Source: Intrasporangium oryzae NRRL B-24470
GTDB taxonomy: Bacteria > Actinomycetota > Actinomycetes > Actinomycetales > Dermatophilaceae
Direction of reading: 5' to 3'
DNA length: 33,746 nucleotides
Assembly: GCF_000576595.1 (NCBI RefSeq)
Contig: NZ_AWSA01000046.1
Span: forward strand, 1-33,746
Below are positions 1 through 10,736 of the stretch, piece by piece. The position numbers and the translations under genes are program-made. The notes under the pieces were generated by a model. That model was not told the origin of the DNA, searched no databases, and was given only the letters and a program-made list of their open reading frames with translations. Each line of letters opens with the position of its first letter. Position 1 is the stretch's first letter.

Positions 1-309
1 CGGAGCCGGCTTCGCCGGAGCGGGTGCCGCAGGCGCGGCAGGGGCCGGGGCGGCCGCACGAGGTGCGGGCGCGGACGGCTTCATGGGCGCCGAGGGCGCC
101 GGGGTGGGGGCGGCAGCTGCCGCCGATGTCTTGCCGCCGTTGGAGGCGCCTTCCCGGGGGAAGGTCTCCATGATCTTGCGGACGACTGGGGGCTCGATGG
201 TCGACGACGCCGACCGGACGAACTCTCCCTGGCTCTTCAAGTGTGCGAGCAGAACCTTGCTCTCGACTCCGAGCTCCTTCGCGAGCTCGTAGACCCGGAC
301 CTTAGCCAC
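1..309 (-). CDS. infB: Translation initiation factor IF-2, N-terminal part (cut by window start)
   Basis: This is the first 103 codons of IF-2, the GTPase that places initiator fMet-tRNA on the 30S subunit and promotes subunit joining. The protein opens with [14 protein letters not shown], the classic IF2_N domain, followed by a Glu/Lys/Ser segment and then a low-complexity Ala/Pro/Lys linker as expected for actinobacterial IF-2. The GTPase domains lie outside the window. The start is a GTG at 309 with an AGGAG sequence a few bases upstream. It is the last visible gene of the rimP-nusA-rnpM-infB series, separated from rnpM by 169 nt, so it may also have its own promoter. Identity is secure from the N-terminus and from gene order. 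Confidence 0.93.
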   Translation of the reverse strand, partial: MAKVRVYELAKELGVESKVLLAHLKSQGEFVRSASSTIEPPVVRKIMETFPREGASNGGKTSAAAAAPTPAPSAPMKPSAPAPRAAAPAPAAPAAPAPAKPAP

Positions 310-418
310 ATCTCTCCTGTCTTGGTCCGGCCTGACAGGGGTGGCCGAACCGTCGTTAATGCTGGGGCTTGCTCATCGCTGAGTACTCATCGGGTGCTCA
401 TAGCGTTTTCAACCCGCC

Positions 419-447
419 TTGTGGTTCGTTTGACTGTTGTGGTTCGT
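419..447. repeat. 11-bp direct repeat upstream of infB
   Basis: TTGTGGTTCGT occurs at 419-429 and again at 437-447, perfectly repeated with an 18-bp period. It lies in the 169-nt gap between rnpM and infB (310-478). The same gap holds a TTGAAA hexamer on the minus strand at 412-407, which could be a -35 element for infB, but I see no convincing -10. The repeat could be a regulator site or chance. Confidence 0.4.
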
Positions 448-478
448 GCGCTGTCGGACGACAGCCCACCGTGGAGCA

Positions 479-787
479 CTACGCGTGCTGGACACCGAGC
501 TGTCGTGCCACCGCGCTCACGTCGACCGCGGCCTGCAGGCGCAGGGCACGAGCGAACGCCTTGCGGCGCACTGCCAGCTCGAAACAATCGGGACTGGGGT
601 GCAACCATGCACCACGCCCCGGCATCCGGTGTCTCGGGTCGGGGTGGATCGGGATCGGGCCGTGCTGGTCCGCATCCCTTCCGTCCGTCGCCGCGACCAC
701 TCGCAGCAGGGCCGACCAGCTATCCGATCCTCGGCATCCCACACAGGTGCGGGATGGCTCAGCGCGGAGTCCAGTCCGGTCGGCCAC
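479..787 (-). CDS. rnpM: YlxR/RnpM family RNA-binding protein (DUF448)
   Basis: Small basic protein of about 102 residues. The family signature is visible: RTCVGCR near the N-terminus (about residues 13-19), GRGAWLHP in the middle, and [12 protein letters not shown] in the C-terminal half. YlxR of Bacillus (RnpM) binds RNase P RNA and tempers its activity; the family is nearly always encoded between nusA and infB, as here. The start is uncertain: I chose GTG at 787, which puts about 12 residues before the RTCVGC motif. TTG at 793 and GTG at 808 are in the same frame, and none has a strong ribosome binding site. The nusA stop is 80 nt upstream and a hairpin lies in that gap. Confidence 0.85.
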   Translation of the reverse strand: MADRTGLRAEPSRTCVGCRGSDSWSALLRVVAATDGRDADQHGPIPIHPDPRHRMPGRGAWLHPSPDCFELAVRRKAFARALRLQAAVDVSAVARQLGVQHA

Positions 788-821
788 AGACAAGTCTACC
801 GCGCCCACGACGTCCCACGAG

Positions 822-859
822 CCAATGGGTCCCCCGCATTCCCGCCGGGGACCCATTGG
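822..859 (-). terminator. Perfect 13-bp hairpin between nusA and rnpM
   Basis: CCAATGGGTCCCC at 822-834 and its exact reverse complement at 847-859 flank a 12-nt loop. On the minus strand it begins 9 nt after the nusA stop codon. There is no T-run after it, so it could be a U-less terminator, a processing site or an attenuator that lowers expression of rnpM and infB relative to nusA. Confidence 0.7.
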
Positions 860-867
860 ACCGGTGC

Positions 868-1914
868 TCAGGTCGCGTCCCCTCCGGCTCGGCTGTCGGC
901 CCCGGGAGCGCCGGCAGCCTCCGTGTCGGGACGGATGTCGATGCGCCAGCCCGTCAGCTTGGCGGCGAGGCGGGCGTTCTGGCCTTCCTTGCCGATGGCG
1001 AGGCTCAGCTGGTAGTCGGGGACGATCACCCTCGCGGTCCGGGTGGCCGCATCGACGATCTCCACCGACTGGACCCGGGCGGGCGACAGGGCCGCGGCCA
1101 CGAAGACGGCAGGGTCGTCGGAGTAGTCGACGATGTCGATCTTCTCGCCGCGCAGCTCCGTCATGACGGCGCGCACCCGGGCGCCCATCGGGCCGATGCA
1201 CGCGCCCTTCGCGTTGACGCCGGGGACCTTGGAGTGCACCGCGATCTTGGTGCGGTGACCGGCCTCGCGGGCCAGGGCGGCGATCTCGACCGTCCCGTCG
1301 GCGATCTCCGGGACCTCGAACTTGAACAGGGTCCGAACGAGGTTGGGATGCGTGCGCGACAGCCCGACCTGGGGGCCCTTGGGTCCCCGCTTGACGCTCA
1401 CGACGAAGCAGCGCAACCGCTCGCCGTGGACGTAGCGCTCGCCCGGCACCTGCTCGGCGAGGGGCAGGATCCCCTCGACCGTGCCGAAGTCGACGAGGAC
1501 GTTTCGGGGGTCCTGGCTCTGCTGGATGATGCCGGAGATGACATCGCCCTCGCGGCCCTTGAAGTCCCCGAGGATCGCCTCGTCCTCGAGGTCGCGCAGG
1601 CGCTGGACGATGACCTGCCGGGCGGTCGAGGCCGCGATCCGGCCGAACCCCTCGGGCGTGTCGTCGAACTCCGGCCCAGGCTCTCCACGCTGGGGGCGCT
1701 CACCCTCCTCCGCGGGGAGCAGCTCGCCCTCCTCGCGCGCCCACACCACGACATGTCCGGTCTTGCGGTCGAGCTCGACGCGCGCGATGCGCTGGCTGCC
1801 CTCGGTGCGGTGGTAGGCGACGAGCAGGGCCTGCTCGATGGCGGGGATGAGCACCTCGAGACTGATGTCACGTTCCCGCTCGAGGGCTCGCAGTGCTGCC
1901 AGGTCGATGTCCAT
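868..1914 (-). CDS. nusA: Transcription termination/antitermination factor NusA
   Basis: NusA binds RNA polymerase and nascent RNA and controls pausing, termination and rRNA antitermination. The 348-residue length is normal for actinobacteria, which lack the C-terminal acidic repeats of E. coli. The N-terminal RNAP-binding domain covers about residues 1-120. An S1 domain follows (about 125-200, with [13 protein letters not shown]). Two KH domains come next; the second carries [19 protein letters not shown]. The ATG at 1914 overlaps the rimP stop in an ATGA arrangement, so the two are translationally coupled. Downstream are a 13-bp hairpin and then rnpM. Annotation is secure. Confidence 0.97.
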   Translation of the reverse strand: MDIDLAALRALERERDISLEVLIPAIEQALLVAYHRTEGSQRIARVELDRKTGHVVVWAREEGELLPAEEGERPQRGEPGPEFDDTPEGFGRIAASTARQVIVQRLRDLEDEAILGDFKGREGDVISGIIQQSQDPRNVLVDFGTVEGILPLAEQVPGERYVHGERLRCFVVSVKRGPKGPQVGLSRTHPNLVRTLFKFEVPEIADGTVEIAALAREAGHRTKIAVHSKVPGVNAKGACIGPMGARVRAVMTELRGEKIDIVDYSDDPAVFVAAALSPARVQSVEIVDAATRTARVIVPDYQLSLAIGKEGQNARLAAKLTGWRIDIRPDTEAAGAPGADSRAGGDAT

Positions 1915-2486
1915 CAGTCTTCCTCCTCCGGACCGGACAGGTCGCCGTCCGGTTCTGCATCAGTGCTGTCTGGGGTGACGCCGGCCCGCGTGAACTCGAC
2001 CTGGACGATGCCGCGCTCAATCGCAGACAGGTCCAGGGAGACGGTGCGTGCCGCCGTCTTCTTCGTGGCGGGGACCTCGAGGACAAGGGCGTCGGCCCCG
2101 ACCTCCACGAGCCGTCCGGTCTCGGTGCCGTCGGCGTGCCGGACCTCGACGAGGCGACCGACCTGACGCCGGAAGTGCTCACGCGTGACGAGCGCCCGCC
2201 CGACGCCCGGCGAGGAGACCTCGAGGACGTAGGCGGCGGGTCCCATGACGTCCGACTCGTCGAGCGCGTCGCTGACGGCGCGAGTCGCATCGGCCACGGT
2301 GTCGAGGGAGAGGGGCGCGACCGGGCTCGTGGTGTCGGACGGCTCGAGGACGCCGAGGTCGCTGTCGACGAGGACCCGGACGAGTCGTCGCTTGCCGGCT
2401 GGTGACACGGAGACGTCCTCGACCACCAGCCCGAGAGGCACGAGAGCGGGTTCGATCGCCCCTCTGATCTGCTGGGCCGTGCTCAT
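1914..2486 (-). CDS. rimP: Ribosome maturation factor RimP
   Basis: RimP assists assembly of the 30S 3' domain. The 190-residue protein has the N-terminal alpha/beta domain ([24 protein letters not shown], shown here as positions 18-41) with the conserved [14 protein letters not shown] segment, then the C-terminal SH3-like domain. The last 20 residues are an acidic tail ending GPEEED. I start at ATG 2486 because AGGAGG lies 8 nt upstream; the open frame runs 24 codons further, but no ribosome binding site supports that. The stop overlaps nusA by one base. It is the first gene of the minus-strand set and is divergent from the DUF4439 gene; the 127-bp gap should hold both promoters. Confidence 0.95.
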   Translation of the reverse strand: MSTAQQIRGAIEPALVPLGLVVEDVSVSPAGKRRLVRVLVDSDLGVLEPSDTTSPVAPLSLDTVADATRAVSDALDESDVMGPAAYVLEVSSPGVGRALVTREHFRRQVGRLVEVRHADGTETGRLVEVGADALVLEVPATKKTAARTVSLDLSAIERGIVQVEFTRAGVTPDSTDAEPDGDLSGPEEED

Positions 2487-2613
2487 CGCCGACGCCTCCT
2501 GCTCTTCTCGAATGGCCGGGGTCCCTCGCCCGATCGGCACGGTCCCGCGTGGCACCACTCTAACGGGGCGGGCGGGTCACTGCGGACGCCTCGGGCCGTG
2601 CGAAGATCTGGCC

Positions 2614-3633
2614 ATGGACGGCGACACCCAGGGGCTCGCGGGACGGGTGTCGGCGGCTCTGGGCCAGACGCCCCGCCGCGTCGTGCTCACCGGCCTCGGT
2701 GCGGCGGCCCTCGCGGTCCTCGTCGACCGGGGCCTGCGACTCGACCTCCCGCAGCCGACCCCGCCGGTGCCGACGCGACGGCTCGCCACGGACGAGCGCA
2801 TCCTGCTGCCCGTCATCGCCGAGCTGCGCGAGCTGGTGGCCGCCGACCACGCCGTCGCGGCGGGGCGCCCCAAGACCTCCGTGCCGGCGAGGCTCGAGCG
2901 GGTCCAGGCGGAGCAGCTGCACGTGCTCACCGGCCGGCTCACCAACCAGGGAGTGCCCACCGAGGTCATCGACGCCGCGACGCCGCGCCCCGCCACGCCG
3001 TCGTCGGGCAGGACCGGTGCGTCGGCCACGGCGTCGACACCGAGCTCGACGAAGCCGGCCCCGTCGAGCTCCCCACCACCCCGGACGACGGGTGAGCTCG
3101 CCCGTCGCCTCGACACCCTCACCACGGCGGACTGGAGGGCGGCCGCCCTCGCGACGCCACCGACCCGCGGACTGCTGTCAGCGGCATACGGGGTCCGTCT
3201 GGCGGGGGTGCTCCTGCTCGGTCGCGAGGTCCCGCTCGACGCCACCGCGAGCCTCGCCCGGCCTGCGATGGCGGCGGCGACGCTGCCGCTCGTCTACGCG
3301 TTCGAGGTGGTCGCGGCGCAGTCGACCGGGGGCCAGCGCACCGCGGCGACGACGACCCTCGAGTCCCTGCGCACGCTCGCCCGAGCGGTCTCGGGACCGG
3401 GCACGGCCGACCCGGGGGGCTGGGCCCTGCCCTATCCCGTCACGTCCCCGGCCGACGCCCGACGCCTCGCGACCGACGTCCTGCGCACCGCCGTCGCCTC
3501 GCACGTCGACGTCGCCGGCCCGCGTCCGAGCGCGGGCACCCTCGAGGACGTCGTGCGCTGGAGCGCCCATATCCAGGCGCTCGCGACCGAGTGGCGCGTC
3601 CCGCTCACTCCGTTCCCGGGAGCGGAGGCGTAG
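2614..3633 (+). CDS. Ferritin-like DUF4439 domain protein
   Basis: Protein of 339 residues. Residues 20-40 (RRVVLTGLGAAALAVLVDRG) form a twin-Arg-preceded hydrophobic stretch that could be a Tat-like signal or a membrane anchor. A first helical region (about 50-115) is followed by a Ser/Thr/Pro-rich linker (about 125-160). The C-terminal half is Ala/Leu-rich and helical, and matches what I know of DUF4439, a ferritin-like fold of unknown function common beside rimP in actinobacteria. I did not find a clear di-iron ExxH pair. The start ATG 2614 has no good ribosome binding site. The stop directly abuts the GTG of the downstream kinase, so the two are probably co-translated. The family call is from context and composition, so moderate. 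Confidence 0.65.
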   Translation: MDGDTQGLAGRVSAALGQTPRRVVLTGLGAAALAVLVDRGLRLDLPQPTPPVPTRRLATDERILLPVIAELRELVAADHAVAAGRPKTSVPARLERVQAEQLHVLTGRLTNQGVPTEVIDAATPRPATPSSGRTGASATASTPSSTKPAPSSSPPPRTTGELARRLDTLTTADWRAAALATPPTRGLLSAAYGVRLAGVLLLGREVPLDATASLARPAMAAATLPLVYAFEVVAAQSTGGQRTAATTTLESLRTLARAVSGPGTADPGGWALPYPVTSPADARRLATDVLRTAVASHVDVAGPRPSAGTLEDVVRWSAHIQALATEWRVPLTPFPGAEA

Positions 3634-4560
3634 GTGCAGGACCTCATCCCCGCCCACTTCGCGCACGCCGTCTCGGCCTACCCGCCCGAAGGCCACGTCT
3701 CGGGCGAGGACTGGATCGCGACCCTGCCCGGCCTGCTGACCGACCTGCTCGACGAGTGGGAGCTCGAGCCCGTCGAGCGGAGCATGTGGGGCACCTGCTC
3801 GGTGGCGGTGCCGGTCCGGCGCCTCGGTCGACCGGCGGACGAGACCGAGCCCGTCGACGCGGTGCTCAAGGTCACGTGGCCGCACCTCGAGGCCGCGACG
3901 GAGAGCCTCGCCCTGCAGACCTGGAACGGCCACGGCGCGGTGCGCCTGATCCGTGCCGACCCCGGCCGGTTCGCCATCCTGCTCGAGCGCCTCGAGACCC
4001 GCGACCTGACCGGCGTCGACATCGACGAGGCCTGCGAGGTCATCGGCGACCTGCTGGCCACCCTGCGGCGCCCGGCCCACCCTCGGGTCCCCTCCCTCGC
4101 CACCTGGGCCACGCTCAAGGCGACCCAGCTGCACGACGCTCCCCCGGTGATCCCCCGGCGCTACCTCGACCAGGCCTCCGCCCTCGCTCGTGAGCTCGTC
4201 GCACGGCCGCCCGCCGAGGAGCGACTGCTCCACACCGACCTCCACTACGAGAACGTCCTCGCTGCGCGCCGTGCCCCCTGGCTCGCCATCGACCCCAAGC
4301 CGATGGCCGGCGACGTCGCCTTCGAGGTCGCGCCCCTGCTCTGGAACCGGGCGGACGAGCTCGGCACCGGCCCCCAGATCCGATGGTCGCTCCGACGGCG
4401 GCTCGAGATCGTCTGCGAACGCGCGGGCATCGACGAGGGCCGCGCCCGGGCGTGGACGATCGTCCGCGAGGCGGTCAACGCGCTGTGGCTCGCTGACGAC
4501 CCGAGCGCACGCGACCGCATCAGCCTCGCGGTCATGATCATCAAGGCCATGAACGACTGA
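3634..4560 (+). CDS. Aminoglycoside/hydroxyurea-type phosphotransferase (APH(6)-like kinase)
   Basis: A 308-residue protein of the APH_6_hur family, whose members phosphorylate streptomycin (APH(6)) or hydroxyurea. Visible kinase elements are VLKV with K79 for ATP, the catalytic loop HTDLHYEN (H200, D202, N207) and the metal-binding segment AIDPKPMAGD (D220), followed by VAPLLWNR, typical of this family. GTG at 3634 follows the TAG of the DUF4439 gene without a gap, and a GGAGG sits about 7 nt upstream. Many chromosomal actinobacterial members of this family have no proven resistance role, so the substrate is unknown. A MATE exporter follows on the same strand 150 nt later. Family call is strong; function as resistance is unproven. 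Confidence 0.85.
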   Translation: MQDLIPAHFAHAVSAYPPEGHVSGEDWIATLPGLLTDLLDEWELEPVERSMWGTCSVAVPVRRLGRPADETEPVDAVLKVTWPHLEAATESLALQTWNGHGAVRLIRADPGRFAILLERLETRDLTGVDIDEACEVIGDLLATLRRPAHPRVPSLATWATLKATQLHDAPPVIPRRYLDQASALARELVARPPAEERLLHTDLHYENVLAARRAPWLAIDPKPMAGDVAFEVAPLLWNRADELGTGPQIRWSLRRRLEIVCERAGIDEGRARAWTIVREAVNALWLADDPSARDRISLAVMIIKAMND

Positions 4561-4603
4561 TTGCCACGCGGCACCCCTTGATGCGGGTTCGGGCGCCCTC
4601 CTC

Positions 4604-4632
4604 CTGGCTCGGGATCAAATCGTTTCGATAAA
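4604..4632 (+). promoter_or_regulatory. Candidate promoter/operator of the MATE gene
   Basis: The gap 4561-4710 has one A+T-rich island. CTGGCT (4604-4609), 17 nt, then GATAAA (4627-4632) could be a sigma-A-type promoter. The palindrome ATCGTTTCGAT (4619-4629) overlaps the -10 and would suit a repressor. The spacing is reasonable but the hexamers are imperfect. Confidence 0.35.
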
Positions 4633-4710
4633 CCCCCGTGCCACCCGTACCCTTGTCTGGCGCCCGGCGCCGTCAGCGCGCCCCACCCTCTCGTCCCGAA
4701 AGGCACTCGC

Positions 4711-6096
4711 ATGCCTGGCCTCGCCATGCCCTCCACCCGAACGGAGCAATCGACCACGCCGTCGCCGGCTCGGGAGATCGCGCGCATCGCCGTCCCGGTG
4801 AGCATGGAGTTCGTCCTCATGCTCGTGCTCAACTTCGTCAACCAGATCGTCGTCGGCGGCCTCGGTGCGACGGCCATCGCGGCCGTCGGCTTCTCCAACA
4901 GCCTCACCTTCATCCTCGCCGTCACGCTGGGCTGTATCGGGACGTCGGTCAGCATCCTCGTCGCCCGCGCCCACGGCGCCGGTCGGCGGGGCGACCTCGA
5001 CCACACGGTCACGGCGGCGGTCCTCGTCGCACTCGCCGTCGGCGGCGTCGTGTCGGTCGTGCCGTGGTTCCTTGCGGACCACCTCCTCGGCGCGGTAGGG
5101 GCGTCCCCGTCCGTCGCGGCCGCCGGGACCGACTACTTCCGGCTCACCGTCCTCGCGACCCTGCCGGTCATGCTGAGCGCCATCCTGTCCGGCGTCCTGC
5201 GCTCGGTCGGGCGGCCGACGAGCCCGATGATCGCGACGATGGTCACCGTCGTCGCCAACTCGGTCATCGCCTACTCCCTCGTCGTCGGCGTGGGCCCGCT
5301 CCCCTCGCTCGGCGTGGCCGGTGCGGGCTGGGCCACGCTCGTGACGGCCGTCGCGAAGACCGGCATCCTCCTCGTCATGGCCTACGGCCGCTCGGGTGTC
5401 ATCGGCTGGAGCCTGCCCGACACGCGCGCCCAATGGCGTGCCGTCGTCGTCCCGCTCTTCGTCCTGGCGCTGCCGCTCGGCGTCACCGAGCTCTTCTGGA
5501 CGGTCGGCACGTTCCTCTACAACGTCGTCTTCCAGCAGCTCGGCGACCGGGCGCTCGCCGCGGCGCAGATCGTCACGACCCTCGAGGGGGTGTTCGTCGT
5601 CGGGAGCATCGGGCTCATGAGCGCGACGACGACGCTCGTCGGCCGCTCGATCGGGCGCGGAGACGTCGGCGACGCCGTCGCGTGGGTGCGCCGCCTCACC
5701 AGGGCGGGCATCGGTACGGCCGTCGTCTTCGGCGTCCTGTTCGCCGCCTCGGTGCTCCTCCTCGACACGCTCTTCGGCGAGGCGGGGCGCGAGGTCCGCA
5801 CGATGGCGGGCGTCGGCATCCTCCTCAACGCCCTGTTCCAGGTCGTCAAGGTGCGAAACATGATCATCGGCGCCGGCGTCCTGCCGAGCGCCAACGACGT
5901 CCGCGGCGTCATCATCGGCGACGTCGTCGGGGCCTTCGGCGTCGGTCTCCCGCTCGCCGTCCTCCTCGGGTTGCACACGCCGCTCGGGTTCGTCGGGGTC
6001 GTCCTCGCCCGCATCGTGGAGGAGCTCGTCAAGCTCGCGGTGTTCACGTGGCGGGCCCGGCGGGTCAGCTGGGACCGGCTCGTCGTCGCCGCCTGA
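4711..6096 (+). CDS. MATE family efflux transporter
   Basis: A 461-residue inner-membrane protein with about 12 hydrophobic segments arranged as two homologous halves, as in MATE exporters that use H+ or Na+ gradients to expel drugs or metabolites. The first half begins around REIARIAVPVSMEFVLMLVL (residues 22-41) and contains VGGLGATAIAAVGFSNS; the second begins around residue 245 with a matching VFQQLGDRALAAAQIV. The start ATG 4711 has GAAAGG 8 nt upstream; an in-frame ATG at 4726 is an alternative. The gene follows the APH(6)-like kinase, so a shared detoxification role is possible but not shown. Its end overlaps the convergent hydrolase gene by 32 nt and a perfect hairpin follows the stop. 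Confidence 0.92.
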   Translation: MPGLAMPSTRTEQSTTPSPAREIARIAVPVSMEFVLMLVLNFVNQIVVGGLGATAIAAVGFSNSLTFILAVTLGCIGTSVSILVARAHGAGRRGDLDHTVTAAVLVALAVGGVVSVVPWFLADHLLGAVGASPSVAAAGTDYFRLTVLATLPVMLSAILSGVLRSVGRPTSPMIATMVTVVANSVIAYSLVVGVGPLPSLGVAGAGWATLVTAVAKTGILLVMAYGRSGVIGWSLPDTRAQWRAVVVPLFVLALPLGVTELFWTVGTFLYNVVFQQLGDRALAAAQIVTTLEGVFVVGSIGLMSATTTLVGRSIGRGDVGDAVAWVRRLTRAGIGTAVVFGVLFAASVLLLDTLFGEAGREVRTMAGVGILLNALFQVVKVRNMIIGAGVLPSANDVRGVIIGDVVGAFGVGLPLAVLLGLHTPLGFVGVVLARIVEELVKLAVFTWRARRVSWDRLVVAA

Positions 6097-7264
6097 CACG
6101 CCCCCCGCCGGTCCGGCGGACCGGCGGGGTGCCGGCGTGGTCGGTGGTCGACGGAGACGCCGGGGCGGATGGGGCTGCCGAACCGACGTCGCGGGCGGGC
6201 AGTTCCAGCACCGCGCCGACGTCGGGGCCGTCCGGGAACACGGCCGTGTAGGCGTACCGCTCGCAGAGCGCCGGGTCGCCCCACCGGGCGGTGCGCGGGG
6301 TCCGGTAGTTGAACCACAGGGTCGGGCCGGGCGGGGCGTGGAGCACGACCCGGGCGATGGCGGCGTCGTCGGGGTGGTGGAAGGTGTCGCCGTTGGTCGA
6401 CACGAGGTAGTGCCGGGCTGGCGCAGCGGCGATCATCGACTGGACCACGTTGCTCTTGCTCCCGTGGTGCGGGAGCTTGAACGCATCGACGGTGAGTGTC
6501 TGGCTCCCACGTGCGGTGGCCAGGGCCTTGAGCGCCGCGCCGAGCACGTCGCCGTAGGCGTCGGCGCCGAGGACGAGGCTCGCGCCCCGGTGCTCGACGA
6601 GCAGGGCGATGCTGCTGCCGTTGGGGACGGAGGAGTCCGTAGGGGCCTTCTCGGCAGCCAGCGCCGCGAGGTCGGTGAGCGGGCCGGGCACGTCCGGCTC
6701 GAGCTCGCGCTCCGCGCCGTGCTGGGTCTGCGCGATCACCGCGGCCCATTGGGCGGCGAGGATGGTCAGTCGCTGGTTCGTCGGTGACAGGACGGTGATG
6801 TGCGGACCGTCCGGGATGGGCACGTCGATGACGCCGGCCGGGTTGCCGGTGTCGATCGGCCCTCCGCGGAAGGCGGTGTTCCACGGCCGCGGCTGCCCTC
6901 CGGAGGGCGCGAGCAGGGCCGAGACGACGTCCTCACCCTGGTCGATGCTCCGGGTCGCGTCCGTCCCCGGCAGGTGCGTGCGCCCGTTGAACCAGAAGTC
7001 GCCGACGAGGCCGGCGTAGTCACTCCCGAGGAAGGGTTCCATGCCACCGATGTGGTCGTTGTCGACGTGGGTCACGACGGCGACGTCGATGGCCCGGTCG
7101 TCGGCCTGGAGCCGGTCGAGCCGCTGTTTGAGAAGCGGCCACGTGTCGGGAGGCCCGCCGTCGACGAGCATCCGCCACGGGCGACCGTTCTCGCGGAGGC
7201 ACTCGACGAGCAGGCAGTCCCCGAGACGGGCCGGGAGGACCTCGATGCGGATGGCTGTCGTCAC
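6065..7264 (-). CDS. ComEC-like metallo-beta-lactamase-fold hydrolase
   Basis: A 399-residue soluble hydrolase. The metal motif reads [10 protein letters not shown] (H66, D68, D70, H71), a variant of HxHxDH seen in the beta-lactamase domains of ComEC/Rec2 and stand-alone relatives. A second site has [10 protein letters not shown], also typical of the ComEC group, and a VLGADAYGD strand. No membrane segments are present, so this is not a DNA-uptake channel. Substrate is unknown; relatives act on nucleotides or DNA, or serve in defence modules. GTG 7264 has AGGAGG 6 nt upstream. The last 20 or so residues (rich in Arg and Gly) are encoded across the MATE terminator hairpin and the MATE 3' end, so they probably add little to the fold. 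Confidence 0.82.
   Translation of the reverse strand: MTTAIRIEVLPARLGDCLLVECLRENGRPWRMLVDGGPPDTWPLLKQRLDRLQADDRAIDVAVVTHVDNDHIGGMEPFLGSDYAGLVGDFWFNGRTHLPGTDATRSIDQGEDVVSALLAPSGGQPRPWNTAFRGGPIDTGNPAGVIDVPIPDGPHITVLSPTNQRLTILAAQWAAVIAQTQHGAERELEPDVPGPLTDLAALAAEKAPTDSSVPNGSSIALLVEHRGASLVLGADAYGDVLGAALKALATARGSQTLTVDAFKLPHHGSKSNVVQSMIAAAPARHYLVSTNGDTFHHPDDAAIARVVLHAPPGPTLWFNYRTPRTARWGDPALCERYAYTAVFPDGPDVGAVLELPARDVGSAAPSAPASPSTTDHAGTPPVRRTGGGRVRRRRRAGPS
6103..6129. terminator. Perfect 13-bp hairpin, MATE terminator inside the hydrolase gene
   Basis: CCCCGCCGGTCCG (6103-6115) is followed by one base and its exact reverse complement (6117-6129). It starts 6 nt after the MATE stop codon. It is also within the C-terminal codons of the opposite-strand hydrolase. 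There is no T-run. It may act in both directions. Confidence 0.75.
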
Positions 7265-7379
7265 TGCGTGCCTCCTGTTTCACTGGGCTGCGCGACTGCT
7301 CTGGGCCCCAGCGCCAACGTACGCTCGTCAGGGTGGCGCCGCAGCGGTTCCACAGCTCTGGTCGAGGAAGGAGCTCACG

Positions 7380-9382
<2,003 letters not shown>

Positions 9383-9404
<22 letters not shown>

Positions 9405-10150
9405 TCGGGCGCGTACCGCGAGAAGGCGTCGCGGGTGTCGGCGTCACCGACGAAGAGGGCGGTGGCCCAGATGTCGGCCCAGACGAGCTCTGGACCCGTC
9501 ACGGTGACCGAGCCCGACCGCGAGACCATCTCCCTCGTCCTCGGGTCGTAGAGGTGCGCGCCGCGGGCGGCCGTGCCCGACGTCGCCACCGCCCCCTCGG
9601 TCAGCTCGAGCGTGCTCGCGATGCGGGTCCGGTCGCGAGGGTCCTCGATGCCGACCCGCCAGCTGATCGAACCGGGGCCGGTGCGCGGCAGGTCCGCGTG
9701 CGCCCCCACGAGCAGGTCTCCTCCGGCGTTGATGCAGTAGGAGAGGCCCGGAAGACCGGTGAGACGGCGGGCCGCGAGGTCCACGGCCCAGCCCTTGACG
9801 AGCCCGGTCGGGTCGAACGCGAGGTCACCGGTTGCCGTCGGCAGCAGCGTGGTGAACGCGCCGCGCGTCACCCGCTCCGCCTCCTCCCCGATGGCGAGCG
9901 CCTCGCGCACGAGCGGGCTGCAGTCCTCGATGGCCACCTCCTCGCGTCGCAGGCGGAGGAGCTGGGAGTCCTCCTTGTAGGTCGAGAAGATCGAGTCCAT
10001 CTCCCGGAGGGTCGCGAAGGCGTCGGCCACGGCGCGTGCGGTCGCCTCACCCTCGACCCCCTGTCCCCGCAGGTGGATGCTGATCGGCATGCCCATCACC
10101 TGCTCGACCCACGCCTTGCGCTCCGGAGCCACAGTCATGGTGCTCATCAT
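9383..10150 (-). CDS. apbE: FAD:protein FMN transferase (ApbE family)
   Basis: ApbE enzymes move FMN from FAD onto a Thr/Ser of target proteins. This 255-residue copy has family elements: [10 protein letters not shown] near the N-terminus, [14 protein letters not shown] (about 111-124), [11 protein letters not shown] (about 140-150), [18 protein letters not shown] (about 188-205) and [11 protein letters not shown] (about 225-235), where the metal-binding Asp is expected. There is no signal peptide or lipobox, and the protein is shorter than periplasmic ApbE, so it probably acts in the cytoplasm before export or on short-loop targets. ATG 10150 has GGGAG just upstream; ATG 10147 is an alternative. 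It lies 12 nt after the FMN-binding protein gene, its evident substrate. Confidence 0.93.
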
Positions 10151-10162
10151 CCCCGCTCCCTC

Positions 10163-10687
10163 TCAGAGGTTGGCCTTGTCGATGGCGGACTGGAGGGACT
10201 GCGTGTAGCCCTCCCACGTGTACGTCGCGCCCGACACGACGTCGATCTGGGCGGACTGGGCGTCGACGGTCTCGGTGTTGTAGACGGGGACGGCCTGCGA
10301 GTTGATCATCTGGTCGCGGCGGTCCTGGTCGGGCACCTGCAGGGCGTCGGCGGCGGTGATCTTCCCGCCGGCGACGGTGATCTGGACCTGGACGACGCCG
10401 TAGCGGGTCATGACCTCGTCACCCGCGACCGTCTTGGAGCTCGATCCCGAGCCGGACGAACCGGAGCCCGACGAGCCCGAGGTGCCCGAGGTGTTGCCCG
10501 AGTTCGACGTCCCCGATGAGCTCGACGAGCTCGACGAGCTCGACGAGGACGAGCCAGACCGCGTCGTCGACGACCCCGATCGGGTCTCGGCGGTCGCGAC
10601 GACGGTCGACGAGGTGGACGTGTGGTAGCTGAAGAGCAGGACGAGCACGGTCAGGGTGCTCATGGCCCAGAGGACGATGCGGCGCAT
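10163..10687 (-). CDS. Membrane-anchored FMN-binding domain protein
   Basis: A 174-residue protein. Residues 3-21 (RIVLWAMSTLTVLVLLFSY) form one membrane anchor. A long Ser/Gly/Thr linker (about 37-85) follows. The C-terminal FMN_bind domain (about 90-174) contains DVVSGAT (149-155), matching the flavinylation motif Dxx(S/T)GAT, so T155 is the likely attachment point of FMN. I infer that the domain sits on the outer face and carries electrons. ATG 10687 is chosen because the hydrophobic anchor starts right after it; there is no clear ribosome binding site and GGTCT repeats lie upstream. The gene is between the ferric-reductase-like gene (49-nt gap) and apbE (12-nt gap), which supports a joint redox pathway. 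Confidence 0.88.
   Translation of the reverse strand: MRRIVLWAMSTLTVLVLLFSYHTSTSSTVVATAETRSGSSTTRSGSSSSSSSSSSSSSGTSNSGNTSGTSGSSGSGSSGSGSSSKTVAGDEVMTRYGVVQVQITVAGGKITAADALQVPDQDRRDQMINSQAVPVYNTETVDAQSAQIDVVSGATYTWEGYTQSLQSAIDKANL
10518..10544. repeat. 9-bp tandem repeat coding the poly-Ser linker
   Basis: GAGCTCGAC is repeated three times without change (10518-10526, 10527-10535, 10536-10544). On the minus strand it codes Ser-Ser-Ser units in the linker of the FMN-binding protein. Such repeats can change length by slippage in 9-bp steps without breaking the frame. Confidence 0.75.
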
Positions 10688-10736
10688 GGGGGTCTCGTTT
10701 CGGTCTGGTCTGGTCTGGGTCGGTCGTTCTCGCTGG

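Noticed and set aside
4615-6099. A 494-codon minus-strand open frame opposite the MATE gene
   Set aside because: Its Asp/Arg/Glu-rich sequence is a shadow of the MATE coding frame and has no recognisable fold.
6065-7264. A DNA-uptake ComEC channel
   Set aside because: The hydrolase shares metal motifs with ComEC but has no membrane segments and no ComEA or pilus genes nearby.
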